64,000 nt of DNA from Bemisia tabaci (lineage: Eukaryota > Arthropoda > Insecta > Hemiptera > Aleyrodidae): NCBI RefSeq assembly GCF_918797505.1, contig NC_092796.1, positions 62,402,851 through 62,466,850 of the forward strand, written 5' to 3'. The notes below the pieces were generated by a model, which saw nothing but the letters and a program-made list of their open reading frames with translations, made no database searches and had not been told where the DNA came from. How positions within the stretch are numbered: the first letter of the stretch is position 1; every line of letters starts with the position of its first letter. Shown here piece by piece: positions 43,501 through 56,700 of this stretch. The position numbers and the translations under genes are program-made.

Positions 43501-46500
43501 GAATGGCCTGCATGCGCAAGGAGAAAAAAAGAAAGTTAAAAGCACATGGCGTCCCTCACTGATCTAACATTACAGCATATCATATGAGGCCTATACACCT
43601 GATGTGTATGTGTTTCAATTTCCAACAGGGATTCATCATCACGCTTTGAATGTGCGACAACACAACATTAAAAACTCTCTTCAATTATACATAATTTCAA
43701 TTTACAAATTCTCATTTACTGTGGAAACAATATCAGCTGTGAAACTACCAGATCACATACCTCAGTTTGGACCGTTACAGACTTCTTGTCATGCTTTTTT
43801 CTTTAAATGGAAAACCACTCGACGTTAATTCTAGAAAACTTCAGTGATCATTCTTCTCTGTACATTTGTACTTCTCATCTGTGAAAATTTCAAGGAATGA
43901 TATTGAGTCCTTCTCCTTGAAAAATAAAATGGGAGCGAAGATATTTAAACACCGTAAACGAGATACATGATCCAGTAGTTTCACCGTCAATATGCATCCT
44001 AAGTAGTGACGTGGATTTGAAACGTAGTTTTGTTATTCATTCATTCTTCTTTCTTTGTTCTTAAGTGTTCTGCATTGCAGAGGTTTTTTGAAAAGTAAAA
44101 GTGAAGATCTGTTCAAACTTTGAAAACAGCATGTGTCGAAATTGGAAAAAAAGTAAGACACGAAGCTACAGAAAATCAAAACAAAAAATGACAAAGAACA
44201 TCATTCTAAATGAATGAAGGAGGAGAGAAATAGACTGTGAGCGATTCAACTAAAAACGAAAACATTTTAAATACTGAGAAGAAAACACAGGTTACACACG
44301 CTGACAAGCAGACAGACTTAAAGCACTGTACAAAAGGTAAAAAAAAACTCTGAAATGATTTGATGCAGGATTTAATAAACATTAAAGATACTTTTGATTC
44401 AGGGCCCATGTCACTTGAGTGACAAGAGCCAGTCTTTTTACCCAAATTCTGTGATACAGCATTATCCTACGGAACTAGGGACTATATGGGCGAGAGAGAG
44501 TCAACCTGAGTGGGGGCCCATGACTAGAAAATCAATAAGGTAGAACTTAACTAAGGGAAGATAGAGCTGAACAACGGCATGCTAACCTTAAAAATAAAGT
44601 CTATGAGTGTTACGATTGGAAAACTGAGAAATGCACAACGGGCTAATACATAGGGTTACCAACTGAAAAATTTACACTTTTTTTGGAGTACTCCTAGGCA
44701 ACAAACACAGGGGAAACTCGACTAAAAGGGAAAAGAGGATTCATCCGACATTGAGCATATAAAAAAAAGCACAAGAAGAAAAAAATTATTTCTCTACGAA
44801 TGGAAGATCCATTTAATCAGCTCCTGCAAAAAAATTTTGATGTCCCATGCAGTGAATCAGAAATTTTTAGACTTTGCACAATTACACTGCAAGTCCTGAA
44901 CAAAAATTGGTTTAAGGCAGCAGAAATGCTGCATGATTATTTTAGAACAAATATGATTAGGAGTTTACTATAAATATACAATTTTTTAATCAGTTTCAGG
45001 CGAAACAAACTACTGCAATTCTGAGAAAGTGAAATGGACATTGGACGTTTTTACAGGAGCCAATACAATATTCCTGTCAGCTCTCGCTTGCTTGGTGTAA
45101 AACACACATGACAGAGCTTTGCTCATTTACATAGGCCTTGGTAGGAGAAAAATAACAAAGGATGGATGAAGTAACAAGCCAGGACAACATTCAACCGTAC
45201 TGGATCGCACAATGAGAGTGAATCCGGTGAAAAGTTGATAGAAAATATTTTTGATGGATTAACCGAGACTACAATGAGATGGTGTTCAGATGCTGAAAGT
45301 TCACGATAAGCATTGATTCCTTAGTCACAAGAATGAAGAACAAGTGCAAATCTTCACCTCGAGCTGATTCCAACAAAAAGGGTATACTTGTACCACAAGA
45401 TAAAACAGCACTGCAAATGGTTGTCTAAAGCCTATAAGGCTGTAACAAATTACCTTAATAATTTTCTCCTTGTACAAGAAAGTAAAAAATGGTTTAGCAA
45501 GGAGCTATCAGGCTAAAAAATTGACTAGCATAATAGGATAATCAGCTACATAATCTGATCCACCTAGGCAGAAATGAACAAAAAGCATCGACTAAATTTT
45601 CTCCAGGAAGGACTAACATTGTAGATTTTTGCATTCAAAACTAGAGGTAGTTGCTGGGTTGACATAAATTGCAAATATTGTGAGCAAAGAACAATGAACA
45701 AGCAGGAAGGTGTGCTTAAGATGATGACAAAAATAGGTGTGATTTGGGATCGAGTCATCAACAAAGACAGAGTTCTTACAGAGTAGAAAACAATCCATTG
45801 AGGAAAACAAGGTAAAGTAAGGTCGTAGAGCCGATTCTGCTAAAATCAAAGGATGAAAGGAATAAATAAAGGATGCAAGAGAGGTTCATGAAGACATAAA
45901 AAAGTAAGACAGGGTTGTCATGGCTCGAGTAAGACAGGGTTGTCATGGCTCGAGTAAGACAGGGTTGTCATGGCTCGAGTAAGACAGGGTTGTCATGGCT
46001 CGAGTAAGACAGGGTTGTCATGGCTCGAGAGACAGCAGACTTGACTAATTTTTTTGTTATCACCAGTGAGGAAAAAGCTGCAGATCTTGATTTTCACAAG
46101 CAAGTCAGCGCTACCTGAAAATTTGAGTAAAACTACATAACCCAACCCATATATTCAGTTTTGCTTCAGACCAGTTGAGAAATGAGGGAGGAGGCAGTAG
46201 CGTGCAAATGGATGGGGAAAGGAGCCGATGAAGGATTGAAGAATGATGTAAGAGACTCTCACCGGTTTGAGCAAGTGTTTGCTGCGATCAATTACGAACT
46301 GGCAGAAGCGCGGGTCGTGCGAACCGGGAAAGGTGAGTCCTTTCATCTAACACACGCAAGCATTGCACAGAAAGAGAGAAGACAAGTTCACTTGAGAAAA
46401 ACACAGGTGCGAATTGTACGTATTTCTGAGGCCTAACACTAAAAATGTTCTGACCCTTATTTCCTAACACTTTAGTGCTTTGAAGCTACTCTTGGCAGAG

Positions 46501-47701
46501 AGAAGGGTTAAGCATGTGTTAAAGCTCAGGTGAAAAAAGTTGCTTTTTGAACATTTTGAATTTCTCCAGAATCGGATTCATAAAATATATTTATGGAGAG
46601 AAAGATAAATTTAGAATTTAACCAGTATGAACCAGAGGGCACTTGAAATGGAACATTACTTTTATTGACAATCATATCAAACGCACACAATTCTGAAGAG
46701 AGTGGGAACATTATAATTCCTACGACTGAAATTTAATTTTTTTTTGACTTTACAAAAAAATAGACAGTCAAGATTCATTTAATGAAAGAAAGTAACTAAA
46801 TAGTAATAAATGAAAAAATAAAATTGCGGTTAAGTTTAAGGATAGAGATATTTTATCTGACATATACATAGAAATAAGTTATTGATTAGAAGGATCAGTT
46901 CGTAGTATCACGAATAAAATTAACTCTGCTATGCGCTCTTCAAAGTTCAAATTCCTTTGATAGCAATGAAAAAAAGTGCACTCTAAATGAATTTTCAGTC
47001 AAGTAACATTTGGCAATTTGATTCCTTTGTAAATTAAGTTAAATTTATTTTCAAAAAATGGGATTGTAAAGTTATATATATTTGTTGTGCAAACATACAA
47101 TGGCATTTTTTGTGAAGCTTCTGTGCATATAGACAAAAATAAAGACTATTATTTTGTCACTGGAATATAGAGTAAAATATGAGAACACTAAAATTGTGAG
47201 CTTAGAGTTCCCACGAAACCACTTCAATGAAATACAAAACTGATGTCGTTTATAAATAGGAAAGAATTCTCTGCTAATAATTGTAAATAAAACTCTGACG
47301 AGGAGATCAAAAAAGTAATAGTAGACGCAGATTCATTAAAAAATACAAAAACAAAGACTGAAAAGAATAATCTGATAAGTAAAACTCTTCGCTTTTATGA
47401 CAACTTGATGTCAAGTGATGAAGTAGCAACTGAAGATAGAAAAAGGTCGCGAAAAACAGCTCTCTCAGGTATGCAGATATGGGACTCTTGGCAGATACAT
47501 TGGGAAAAAGATGAGGTAGTTATGATATTTTGAATACCCGAAATATTTTTCGTAACAATTTTTTTGGAGATAATACCACAGGCGCTCTGTTTCGAGAAAA
47601 TATACAGATTGGACCGTCCTCCCACGATGATTAGTCTGTCCAGGTTTTAGGGAGAGTTGCCATAATGGAAATCAAATAAATGATGTTGTTAGAACTATTG
47701 T

Positions 47702-47743
<42 letters not shown>

Positions 47744-50700
47744 TTTCATACAAACAGAGATAAAAGACTGTAAAAGCATTTAGTCACATGAAAGGCGAGT
47801 TCCAAGAGTACATGTTGAAAACTTGTCCTTGGATATTAATTTGCATAGTTTGAAAATATTCGAACCCAAAAAAGAGAAAAAAATATTGACTAACACCATT
47901 TCCTCAAAAAGAAAGTAAGACAGAAGGAACTTACTGCATTAGAAATCACATAAAAACACTAAACTTAAAGAAAAATTGAAACTCAAAATCTACTAGGAGA
48001 AGGAAAAAAAACAAGACCGTACACAAAAGCAGGACGAGTAATGGTCACCTTCACCGACCAAATAAATACACGAAATCGGAGAGAAAAAATAAAAATGCAC
48101 ACACACGAAACGCCAAAATTAGTCAGACTCTTACCACTGGGACACTCTTTTGGGTACTTTTTGACCCTTTAATTCCGCTTGCATCCCCAAGAGACAAACG
48201 ATGACCCTTCACAACGACAAACAAAAGAAAAGCGCTGATAAGTTCGGTGGAGTGGACTACAGAAAAATGTGATGAGTTAAAGTGATGTTACGGAGGAAGT
48301 TAATTTTTTCATTTATGTACAGATGGTCGTGCCTCTGTTTGGAATTTCCTGTATTTAAGTGCATTGTTTATTTTATTTATTTTATTTATTCTTTTGCTTT
48401 TTGCACATTTGGCTTCACAAAAACGTCATTTTCTAAATAAAGGTACTGATAGGTATAAACATATTTACATACAAATCGTCTTAAATTCATTCATTGACAT
48501 TCAAAAATTCATTGATTGAGTACGGGCATTTTGCAATCAAATGCCTTGTGGCCAGCTTACCGAATGTTGGTCTATATATGCTTTCCTGTATAATATTTGG
48601 CAATTTATCAAAGAATTTCCATGCCTTTGTGAGGTATGCGTCGTTCTTTGATAAACTGCTAAATTGGTGATATCTTGTGTCATACCCATGTGTCTCTGCC
48701 TTATCTCCCTTCAGCCTTTTAGCCAGTAATTTTAAGTGACTCATAATTATTTTGGCCGGTAATGTTAATATCTCATTTTTTATGAAGTGTTCTCGGCATG
48801 ATGTATCTTGCTTCAGTTTCAGAATGGTTCTGATTGATTTTTTTTGGAGAATAAAGATTTTCTCTATCTGTTTATTACTCGCACATGACCAAGTATTGAT
48901 ACAGTAATTTATATGAGACTCGACCAGTGCGTGATAGGCTAGTAGAAGAAGTTTTTTATCGCAGAATTTACTTAACTTTGAAACTTTGAAACATTGAAAC
49001 TTTAATTTTCACGAAGTTCATATCAATCAAGATATAACTGAATATAGGACCTGATTTTTTTTGCAGTACATCTCAGAATTGGAAATGAGCTGGTTTTAAG
49101 GCCTTAAGGTCCAAAGCACTGTGTTTTTACTAAATTTTTTCTACTATAAGCAAGCAACATTTTTCGAACTGATAAAACCCTAAGTAATATAGTGAAATTC
49201 ACTGGGCATTAAAAATTTTAGGAGAGACTCGATGGGAATTAAATGACAGGTATTGTTTATAAAACCGAAGATGAAAAGTTATGAGAAGCAAACCATCAGA
49301 ATTTTTGGGGGATTTTTTTTTTTCAAAATTCCTGATTTTTCAGTTAGTAACTGTTAAGAAAATTTGAGCAAACAACTTGGAATGAAATTTGAGCGTGTTG
49401 GGCCTGGAAAAAATATCTCAAGTTGCTTTGGGAACCTTGTGATTACAACTTGCAGCAATAAGTAGCAGATTAGCCTAAGTTGGGTTGGACAAAGTCTATG
49501 CTTCATTGCAATACTTCACTTTACCTTTTGTTGCAACCTGAATTTTAGGAACCTGGCAAAAACGCATAACAATTGCCATGTTCAATGAGCAATGAAACAT
49601 ATCACCTCCGACTGGACCAAATCACCGAATTGTTTGGCCTTGCCTTTGATCAAAATTTACCAAGAGCCAGTAAACCTCTACTAATGTACAGGGGTATTTT
49701 AAACTTCTCGTCAATAAGGCAAAGGAAATTCTAAAAAAAGGCAATTTTTTCATTAAGTGCAAAAAAAAAAAAATTACAAGGTAAATTTTTCCTTTAGAAA
49801 TATCGCTACACAGATATTTACAGAACAAATACAATTATTTATTTTTTCACTCTTCGTAATATATGTATGTACAGACTTCTCTGCGTTTGCTCCCAGAATT
49901 CTTGAAGTGAAAGAGCCTTCGAGATTTGACTTTACTGAGGAAATAAACCTAACGATGAAGAATTTACAAGTGTTTGAACTTTGATGAATTCTGTTTATAA
50001 ACAGAAATTATTGAGTGAACTGAACAAGATGATATCATCAGTTTCTATATTGGACAGAATAATTGAATGATCTATTTTCCTGAAGTATTTAAATCGGAGG
50101 TGCCCTCCTGTGATGTCACAAAGAAGTAAATTTTCTTACTTTTAAATTTACTCTACTACACTTCCCCATACCAGGAAAAAATTGTAAAAAATATCGTGAG
50201 CTTGACTAATCAAGTATTTTGGAATGAGGTAATATGATTTTTTCAAGCTAATTCCCCATCATGCCTAATAGGCTCAAAATAATTTCATTACTGTTGATTC
50301 AAACTCTGATATTGCATGGTAAACAGAGAACATCAAAGAAAACGGTACAAAACATCTGTTGCAGCGTTTTGTTTTATTTGCTAAAATAAAAATCAAGCCC
50401 ACTAGCATTTGACCTGATTTTAGAAGTTGAATGGGAATAGAAGGTATTGAAAAGTGGCTATTTTGCCATGCAAGAGTGGGTGTTTGTTTAAGAACTGACT
50501 TGCCAGAATGCAAAAAGGTTTGTTAAAATATAAAAGAGCTTAGAAGAGCAGTGCTAATTGCGTGAAGTTATCCATGCATTAATCACTAATTTTTCTATCC
50601 TATTTGAGATGCTTGAGGTATTGAAGTTGCAGGAACATATACTCTTGAATAAATTTTTGTGGTAAAATAACCTAAAACTTGTAATTTTTGTGGGAGTAAT

Positions 50701-53700
50701 GTCTTAAACTCAGGAAAATATACCTATCTTTCTTCTCAAAGAGACATTTTTCATCAAGGGGTAAAAAATGCCGAGCCTAGATCACTAATTCGATCAATAT
50801 AATTATCAAAATAAACCCAACTTAAATTGAAAGATTTATCAATTTTACGCTTTCTTTCTTTGAAATACTTCATAAAGATAATCCTCAAGAATACTTTACT
50901 CTCTCAAGAGAACTTTACTTACTTTTAAAAAGACTTATTACAGACTTCCTCCGCAGTCAAAATTAGGCTTTCTCAGCAGATCACAGTCTTGCTGAACTAA
51001 ATTGAAATGAAGCTAAAAACCTCCTCAGATTTGTTGTAGCCCGCTAACAATTAAAGTAAAAATCTAATATTTTGGCCAAATGTATTTGGTTTGAAAGAGC
51101 TTGAGTCGGCTTTTTATAAAAGACTTGCTTCAAGACAAACAACACAATTTGAAGGCTGAAAGTGTATGAAGAAAAGATTAGTTCAATTATAACAATCAGC
51201 CAAGCTGTGATTGGGGTTAGTGATTAATTATGACAGCACGGTGACAGCTGGTAATATTATACGGCTCCAAGCCATTGAGAAGGATGTCCTCCAACGAGTT
51301 ACAAAACTTATTTTCGTTTCTCTATACTTTGAAATTTGCAATTCATCAACCATCCCAACTTGATACCGAGAACTAACTACAAATAAAACACATGTGAGTA
51401 ACCCTCTCTGATCAAACAGTCTCCAAACCATAATTATAAAATCAATACACATTAATCCATTCACCGTTCTTCCAAGATTCCAGAGTCATCAATCATTCCA
51501 GACGAACAACTAACACCAGAAATAAAATCCCCTGACTAGCAAACACCCTAAAATATGAAATAAATAGGACGAATTAAACAAATATTAAGGACTAATGGGG
51601 GAATATTGGTTTTATGACAATTCAAACCCAAGTAATTGGCAAACAAATGACTGGGGGAGGGGCTGGGATTAACAATGAAATGGAAAATTTTTAGAAATGA
51701 TTAGAGTGTAGGATAAGAAAATTTTTCTCACCACTGAGGCCCCTCTTCCTGTTTGACCTCCGAGACCTGTTTGTGGACTTGAGTTGGAGTGAATGCTGTT
51801 TGGTGAAACTTGGGAAATTTTGTCCTGGGCAGTTTGTATAACTAAGAAGCTACTGGCAGGAAGTGATTCTGGTTCCCTGCAACGTATAAATGAAGTTTTG
51901 AGTAAGTAACAATAATATTTACCAGCTGAGAGATTTCGGCAGGTTTGAAGAAATAATTACAGCAAAAATCAATTTTTAGATGCTGTGTGAACTGCAGCAA
52001 CTCAATTAAAAATTTGAGGTTTCGATGGAAAACCAGGTTTAAGAATTTTCAGCCCTAATAATGTGAACTGATGCTTAATATTTAATGAGGCATTTCAAAG
52101 TTTTTGCACCTACATATTTTATTTTTTCAGGCAAAGACAAATTAATTTAAATGCTAGCAAGTTTCATACAATAATTTACTATTAGAGAGGAGAAATCAAG
52201 GGAACTTTCAAGAAATTGTGATGATTCATTTCCCAGTTACAGGAAAAAAATATTATGACAGGGGGGCTGCAAAGCCTCAAACTGAGATAGGTAAAAGCTG
52301 AGTTCAACCATCTTAGGAACTCCCGGTAACGAATTAAAGATCAATCAGGATCAAGGAGAGATTCAAATCTTATATGATGGAATGATTCCTTCAACTTCTA
52401 TCTTGACCTCTAAAGCCAATCTGCATCCTTAATTTCTTCAACAAATACACCGAATCTTATTTAAATTCCATTAAATATTATTGCTTACTTGTTTAAATTG
52501 ATAATGTCAAATTCACATTCATCTTCCAGCCAGGATGGAGATTCTAATAATAATGAGATATCGATTTCCTGGACCTCCCGAAGTGTTGCCAGAGCTAACA
52601 TTCCACCATCGATCTACAAGAAAATCCATGGATTGAGGAGAGACAAGGAGGGTTGAAAGTGATTGAACAATGCAACAAAGTTCCATACTTTTACGTGATA
52701 AAATTGCACTGAGCTTCAGTTTAGTTCCTTGAGACAAGAAAATCTGCCTTAAATACAGGAACCTTTCCTTGCAACATTTTAAAGGACTCTCAATTTTTTT
52801 GGTGACAGAAGGAATTTTCAAACTATGCTGAAAAGTCCAGATAGAAACCAAAAAATTTCGGATGTCACAATCAATTGAAACTGATGAACAATGTTTTTCT
52901 CACTTAGATTCAAAGGCCTGATTTAATGAGAAGCTCGTTCTCATGACAGGTACTTTGCTTAAACTTGCAGATTTTGGCACACAACTTTTCTAGATTTAAA
53001 TTACTAAAACTTGATTTATTTTAAAAATGAAAAAATTTTCGATCCAAAAAAAAAAAAAAAAAAAAAAAAATGAGCCACGTCTTGACAAGATTCTTCAGTA
53101 TATTTTCTTCTAATTTACAAACATTAAACAGAAGAAGCGACAAATTTGAACAATTGAGTAAACTCAAATATTTTGAATGTATTGTTAGCGACTATGAAAA
53201 CTTTAAAAGTACTTCTGTTACTGGCACTGGATAGGGAAAACTTCTTGGAAACGAGAAGATTACACTTGTCAGACAAGACTGGAGAATAAAAAATTCTAAA
53301 AATTAAATTCCTGTTCATAAGCGATCAACAATGTCATTCTTTACCTGATTGAGACAGAACGCTGATATTGAGTCCTGCTCTTTGTGAATAATCCGAACGA
53401 GCTCAGGAGGATTGTTAGTAGTTCCGGATTCGGAAGTCTTGTCATCAGAATTGTCACCCACGATAGAGCCAGTGGTCATTTGTCGTTTTCCAAATATGTA
53501 GCGGATAAACATATCTTGAACTGCTTCTTGACGCACCAGAAACGTCCACAAACGCCGGGCGGGAGCCGCTGTCCAGTGACGAGGACTAAGAAAAAAAAAA
53601 GCCGAGTTTAACCCGATATCATAAGCAATTTTAAATTTTTAAACATTTTTCGAACAGCTGTGAGTAATCGTAATCACATTTGCATAATGCCCTTTGCCAG

Positions 53701-56700
53701 TGGTCGAACGCAAGGTGAATCTACAGGGGTGATAAATCAACAGCCAGATATTGAGCAAATAATGTGTAAATACTGGTTTCATTTTTTCTCTTGAGCAAAA
53801 AAAAGAATCAAGTTCAAGTGGATTGGAATCATACTCCAGATATTTCCTTCCAAAAATAATCTCCTTAAAACTCTAAAAGAGCTTTTTCCGTGGTTATGAC
53901 ATGCCAACAATGCTTTTGACGGCCAAGTATATTCTATCTAGTTTGCTCTCACTTGCCTTCTATGTATTGTCATGTCACTCAATTAAATAATTAAATTGTC
54001 TGAATAAGAGCATTTTTTCTCAAATTTTATTGTAAGTATGAAATTCTTGGATAGTGTGACCAAAATATCAACCAAAATATTCTGCAAAACACATCTTGAA
54101 GCCGAAAATTGGATTTTAAAAGGAAATAGATATACATTGAGAGCAAGCTAAGTGGATTACTCTCAAAAAGACGCCTGAGTCAGTCCAGTGTCACTCTGAT
54201 TGCCTTCAACGGAGGCATTAGTAGCTTTTGTTGATTTTGATGGCATATGTCTAGAGGATTTATTGAAGCCAAAAAACCAATTAAGAATAAAATATAATGA
54301 TACACTTCCATTGAATCTATTAGACAGTAAGTTCCATTTTTGCACTATAAAAGACTCCACCATCGCAAGTATAAATTTTAAGATTTAAATAAAAAGTAAT
54401 GAATTATGGTGGATACAAAGGAAAAGATAGGTATATTCATGAAAAAGATGAGAAAAAAAAGCTATTCTCTAGTAATGGGTATGACTCATTAGCTCGTTGG
54501 TGTTAAACTTACTGAAAGGGTGTGTTGTCTTTCTCTAGGAGGGATTTGTACTTGTTAACAGCTGGCCCTGGGGCAGACTGCTCGACATAGCAGCCAGGAA
54601 TGTAATCAACGGGTGGAGGGCCACGATGTTCTACTTCATCTTTGAGGATCTCTTGCCAGTGCGCCACCACTCGCAAGACACCGTGAATTAGCGGGCTGCT
54701 TACGGGTAACTCTGCAAGAGAAAAATCAGAATTAATAAAAGTTTATGTTAACTAGGGGGCTGCGCCCACTGGCTGCTCCGCGACCCAACCCCCAGGTCGT
54801 AAATTTGTTTCAAGAACTGAGAGGGTAGGACTGAAGACATGAACCATCTGGGCCCCCAAGTTTTTTTTTTTTTTTTTTTTGTGAAATGAGTTCCAGCTGA
54901 CTCTGGATGGTTGACTTTTGATCAGTCGTCACGTAGTTAAAATTGACTGCTGTAGAATTGGACGTATTTCTGCCAAACGGAACTATGTGCATTCAGATAT
55001 GAGCCCCGAGACCCATAAGAATACATGCATAGCAGGACTTACGTCACCCAAGGGGTCGGGCTCGGGCGACCGCGACCCTCTCGGCTTGTAAACTATCGCG
55101 CAAGAGTTTTATGGGTCTTTTAGGACGCTGCCGTCTGTCCCAAAAAATATCGAAAACGCTCATGTGTCTTTATAGAGAATCCGTGTTATTTCTGCGCAAT
55201 CTGACAACCACATTATTTGTCCCAATTTCGCAAATTTGGAAAAAAGGCAATTACTCTCGTGTGGATGAAAATTTGAAAAATCGGGCTTCGAGGTGCATGT
55301 AGGCGTATAAAGCTGCATCAGTGGGTAGAAAGGTCTATGTTGAGAATTCAATGTTATACTCTGTGCACCTTGACATAGACGAGGTGAATTTTTTAGATTT
55401 TTCTCAATAACTCAACCAATTGTAAACATTTTATGGACAAAAAGCTTCAGTATAACCATTTCAGCTCGCCCCTTCATCATGACGAATTTCAAGTTCATAG
55501 GATCAATATTAGTCACGAAATAGGCAAAAATAGATTTGCAGATTTTTTGCAATAACTCTGCTAAAAATGAAAAATTCAAAAATAAGAGATCGCGCCATGC
55601 TACAGCACAGAAGTTGTCACAACTCTGTAAAATTTCCATACTCTCGTCCTAACGGTAACTTCAGGACAGCGCGGAACAGATCTCGACAATTTTAGGGCTT
55701 ACGATTTTATAATATAGTAAGATAATTTATTTTGCAGATTTACAGCGATATATAAAAAACATCATTAACTGACTGATTATAATAGAAAAATTCCAAATTA
55801 GATTGAAAAATATAAATGAATACGGAAGAGACCAAAAGTTTCAAAAAGTGTTCTGAGAAAGCTCATTTTCTTTCATCATTAACGTGCATCTGTTACATGA
55901 AATCTGGTCTATACAATGTGTTATTCAAAGAAGATTGCAAAAAAAAAACATTTGACATAAAGCTATGATCAATTTAAATTCCTTGTACTATGTTGCGATT
56001 ACCTTGCAATTCTATTCCAGCGATATTCAAGAAACTCTGTAGTTGCAACTGAGCCAATTTGACCACAGCATAGCGCATAATGTACCAGGCATGACTCCAC
56101 GGATTTGAGTGTTCAGTATTTTCTTTAACCTTCTTATTGCTGCGTGAACCCAGATCATTGCCTTCAAATACATCTTCCTCATCTTCGTCATCCGAAACGT
56201 CTGAAACAGCGCTATCTGCTGAGTCATAGTCTACATCTTGAGCGTCTTGCGAGAGACACGGCTGCAAAAAATGTTATCGGCAATAAAATGAGTGTAAAAA
56301 AGATAAGTTGCAGAAATTAATTCAGTTAGGATTGAGAAAATACTTTGAAGTTTCAAATGATTTATTCCTTTCATTTTATTTTATTTTATTTTATTTTATT
56401 TTATTTTATTTTATTTAGTACAAATTGGTACATTAGCCTAAATGATAAAACAGCTTAATATAAGTTAAATTAGAAAAATTACAAATTCAAAAACTATACA
56501 AGAACCAAGTCCACCTTTTTTTGCAATTTTTCATGAAACTTTTTTCGGGCTGATAGGATATCACTCACAACTGAGGCATGTCTTCACAGGTGAACACCAT
56601 AGTTAATAATTGAGTCAATGTTGGCATTGTAATAATTCATTATGGATTCTCTGTCAAATCTACTAGCTAGTTTCCTAACGGCAAATATTTTGGGAATATA

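Larger units (their letters stand above)
41940..46262 (-). other. Rbcn-3A intron
   Basis: AT-rich, with a dispersed-family copy at 43600-43995 and the 25-bp tandem repeat at 45904-46028. No further exon was recognised. Confidence 0.5.

Noticed and set aside
45904..46028. CRISPR-like array
   Set aside because: Head-to-tail 25-bp units without spacers in an insect intron: a minisatellite.
46182..46436. 84-codon plus-strand open frame
   Set aside because: Antisense to the conserved Rbcn-3A exon 46263-46346.
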